The translations under genes and the position numbers were made by a program. A DNA stretch of 64,000 nucleotides from contig NZ_AP025185.1 of the NCBI RefSeq assembly GCF_020886115.1, forward strand, positions 372,001-436,000. The letters run 5' to 3'. Under the pieces are notes generated by a model. That model was not told where the DNA came from, did not search any database, and saw nothing but the letters and a program-made list of their open reading frames with translations. The stretch is from Flavobacterium ammonificans. Lineage in GTDB: Bacteria; Bacteroidota; Bacteroidia; Flavobacteriales; Flavobacteriaceae. Positions 63,051 to 64,000 of the stretch are shown one piece after another. Numbering within the stretch: the first letter of the stretch is position 1; every line of letters starts with the position of its first letter.

Positions 63051-63168
63051 TAAATTCAAAACAAAAAATTTATTTCCCCTTTTGTTTATTCTTTTCAATG
63101 TTAAATTGACTAAAGTATATATGAACAAAAGGGAATAAAAATTATTTTTAGTAAGTATTTCTATTTTG

Positions 63169-63360
63169 TACTTACCTACTTACCTAATCTATATTTTACA
63201 GTATACAACTGCCGTTTTAACACTTACCTTTTCTTACCTATCTTACCTGCTGATTTTATTCTTTATTAGGTAAGATAGGTAGGTTTTTTAAATGTAACTT
63301 ACCTAATATTTGTTCCCATTTTTACTGGGTTTAGGTAAGTAGGTAAGTTAGGTAGGTTAT
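63169..63360. repeat. TTACCT/AGGTAA repeat array
   Basis: About ten copies of TTACCT or AGGTAA/AGGTAG in both orientations. Two inverted arms are almost perfect: CTTACCTATCTTACCT (63233-63248) and AGGTAAGATAGGTAGG (63268-63283), followed by a T-run. It lies just downstream of the VirE-like gene. Confidence 0.65.
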
Positions 63361-63368
63361 AAATTGAA

Positions 63369-64000
63369 TTATTGATTATTAAGATCAAAGGGACTAGAAT
63401 GAAATTTTGGTTGTGCTAAATATCCATAAACTTGTTTCTTAGGATGCTTTATTCGCTTAAACCTATAACCCGACAAGGCTTTACCAATCTTCTCTCTACT
63501 TAATTTAAGACCTAATGGTAAAAGCTTAGTCATTATATCAGTAGGAGTGTTGAAATAATCTAAATCATCCGATTTCTCGAAATATTTTAACACCATCTCC
63601 TGTTCAATAGTAAAAGAAGTATAGCGCTCATTTCTTAGTTCATTTTCAATTATATCTTGTTGTGTTAACTCAGGTTCGAATTGTTTGTCTAAATAAGCTA
63701 AATAGTAGGCCTGCGACCAAACTTTATCTATATCAACCTTTTTAGAATAGTCAAAATCAATTCTTCCAATTACATCAAATATGATCCAACGAACTGAACC
63801 TGTTTCATCAGTAAGAAAATCAACCATATTGGTTGATCCTATAAATGAACAAATTCTAGGAAGATTTTCGGCTCGCCTTTCATAGGGTAACCTTTCATTT
63901 ATAAAAACCTTACTAATTAATGATTTTAAGAAATTCACTTCTGTTCTTCCAATAACGGAGAGTTCTTCCAAATTGATAATTAAATTTTTACACATTTTAA
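63369..64000 (-). CDS. VirE/VapE-family P-loop protein (3' part)
   Basis: The frame is open at the window edge; about 208 residues are visible from an internal Met. LIINLEELSVIG (Walker-B-like), a Lys/Arg-rich stretch with LPYERRAENLPRICSFIGSTN and FLTDETGSVRWIIFDV match the central part of virulence-associated E proteins. These are AAA/helicase-like replication proteins of phages and mobile elements. The P-loop lies outside the window. A likely primase-helicase of this element. Confidence 0.82.
   Translation of the reverse strand, partial: KMCKNLIINLEELSVIGRTEVNFLKSLISKVFINERLPYERRAENLPRICSFIGSTNMVDFLTDETGSVRWIIFDVIGRIDFDYSKKVDIDKVWSQAYYLAYLDKQFEPELTQQDIIENELRNERYTSFTIEQEMVLKYFEKSDDLDYFNTPTDIMTKLLPLGLKLSREKIGKALSGYRFKRIKHPKKQVYGYLAQPKFHSSPFDLNNQ

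Larger units (their letters stand above)
47747..64000. mobile_element. Integrated mobilisable element/genomic island (left part)
   Basis: Bounded on the left by the tRNA-Met attL, with a tyrosine integrase next to it. Carries a type I restriction-modification locus with guard genes, other likely defence genes, a MobC-like protein and a VirE/VapE protein. The right end is beyond the window. Confidence 0.8.

Noticed and set aside
63169..63360. CRISPR array
   Set aside because: Units are only 6-8 bp, occur in both orientations and have no regular spacers.

Overview
The window looks like a chromosome segment of a Flavobacteriaceae bacterium, most likely Flavobacterium. The base composition is AT-rich. 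Promoters carry the Bacteroidetes -7 element (TAnnTTTG). The conserved gene order is flavobacterial: DUF4296 / dihydroorotase / polyprenol-phosphate mannosyltransferase / DUF4271 / hemD; ftsX / DUF3098 / uppP / truB; pyrH / frr; rpmF / fabH / accB / accC. These assignments come from reading motifs by eye; no database search was run.

Positions 1-44436 are core genome. This part carries housekeeping genes for pyrimidine and haem synthesis, aminoacyl-tRNA synthetases (leuS, asnS), cell division and envelope (ftsX, uppP, mtgA, lpxH), sigma-54, tdk, rsmI, recJ, fatty-acid synthesis, pdxA and ribE. It also has one tRNA-Ala, a small ParE/RelE-type toxin-antitoxin pair, and several transporters and lipoproteins. 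Interspersed palindromic repeats sit between genes. Two repeat-like stretches sit in frame inside leuS.

Positions 44437-47740 are a transition zone rich in repeats. It holds an erythromycin-esterase-like secreted protein and a small outer-membrane protein.

Positions 47747-64000 are the left part of an integrated mobile element. The left edge is an orphan 3' half of a tRNA-Met gene (attL), followed by a tyrosine integrase. The cargo is a type I restriction-modification locus read leftwards: hsdM, hsdS, an RloC-like anticodon-nuclease ATPase with a zinc hook, an AAA/DUF4143 ATPase flanked by 85-bp direct repeats, and hsdR. Further right come an unknown small protein, an FRG-domain protein, a multi-TM protein overlapping a 34-residue proline-rich ORF, a MobC-like protein with no relaxase beside it, a long inverted repeat that could be an oriT, a dense TTACCT/AGGTAA repeat array, and the C-terminal part of a VirE/VapE-type protein cut by the window edge. 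The right end of the element lies outside the window.

The most interesting points are the restriction-linked RloC-like guard, the duplicated 85-bp promoter/operator block around the DUF4143 gene, a pair of covarying hairpins between those two genes, and the membrane-protein/short-peptide pair.
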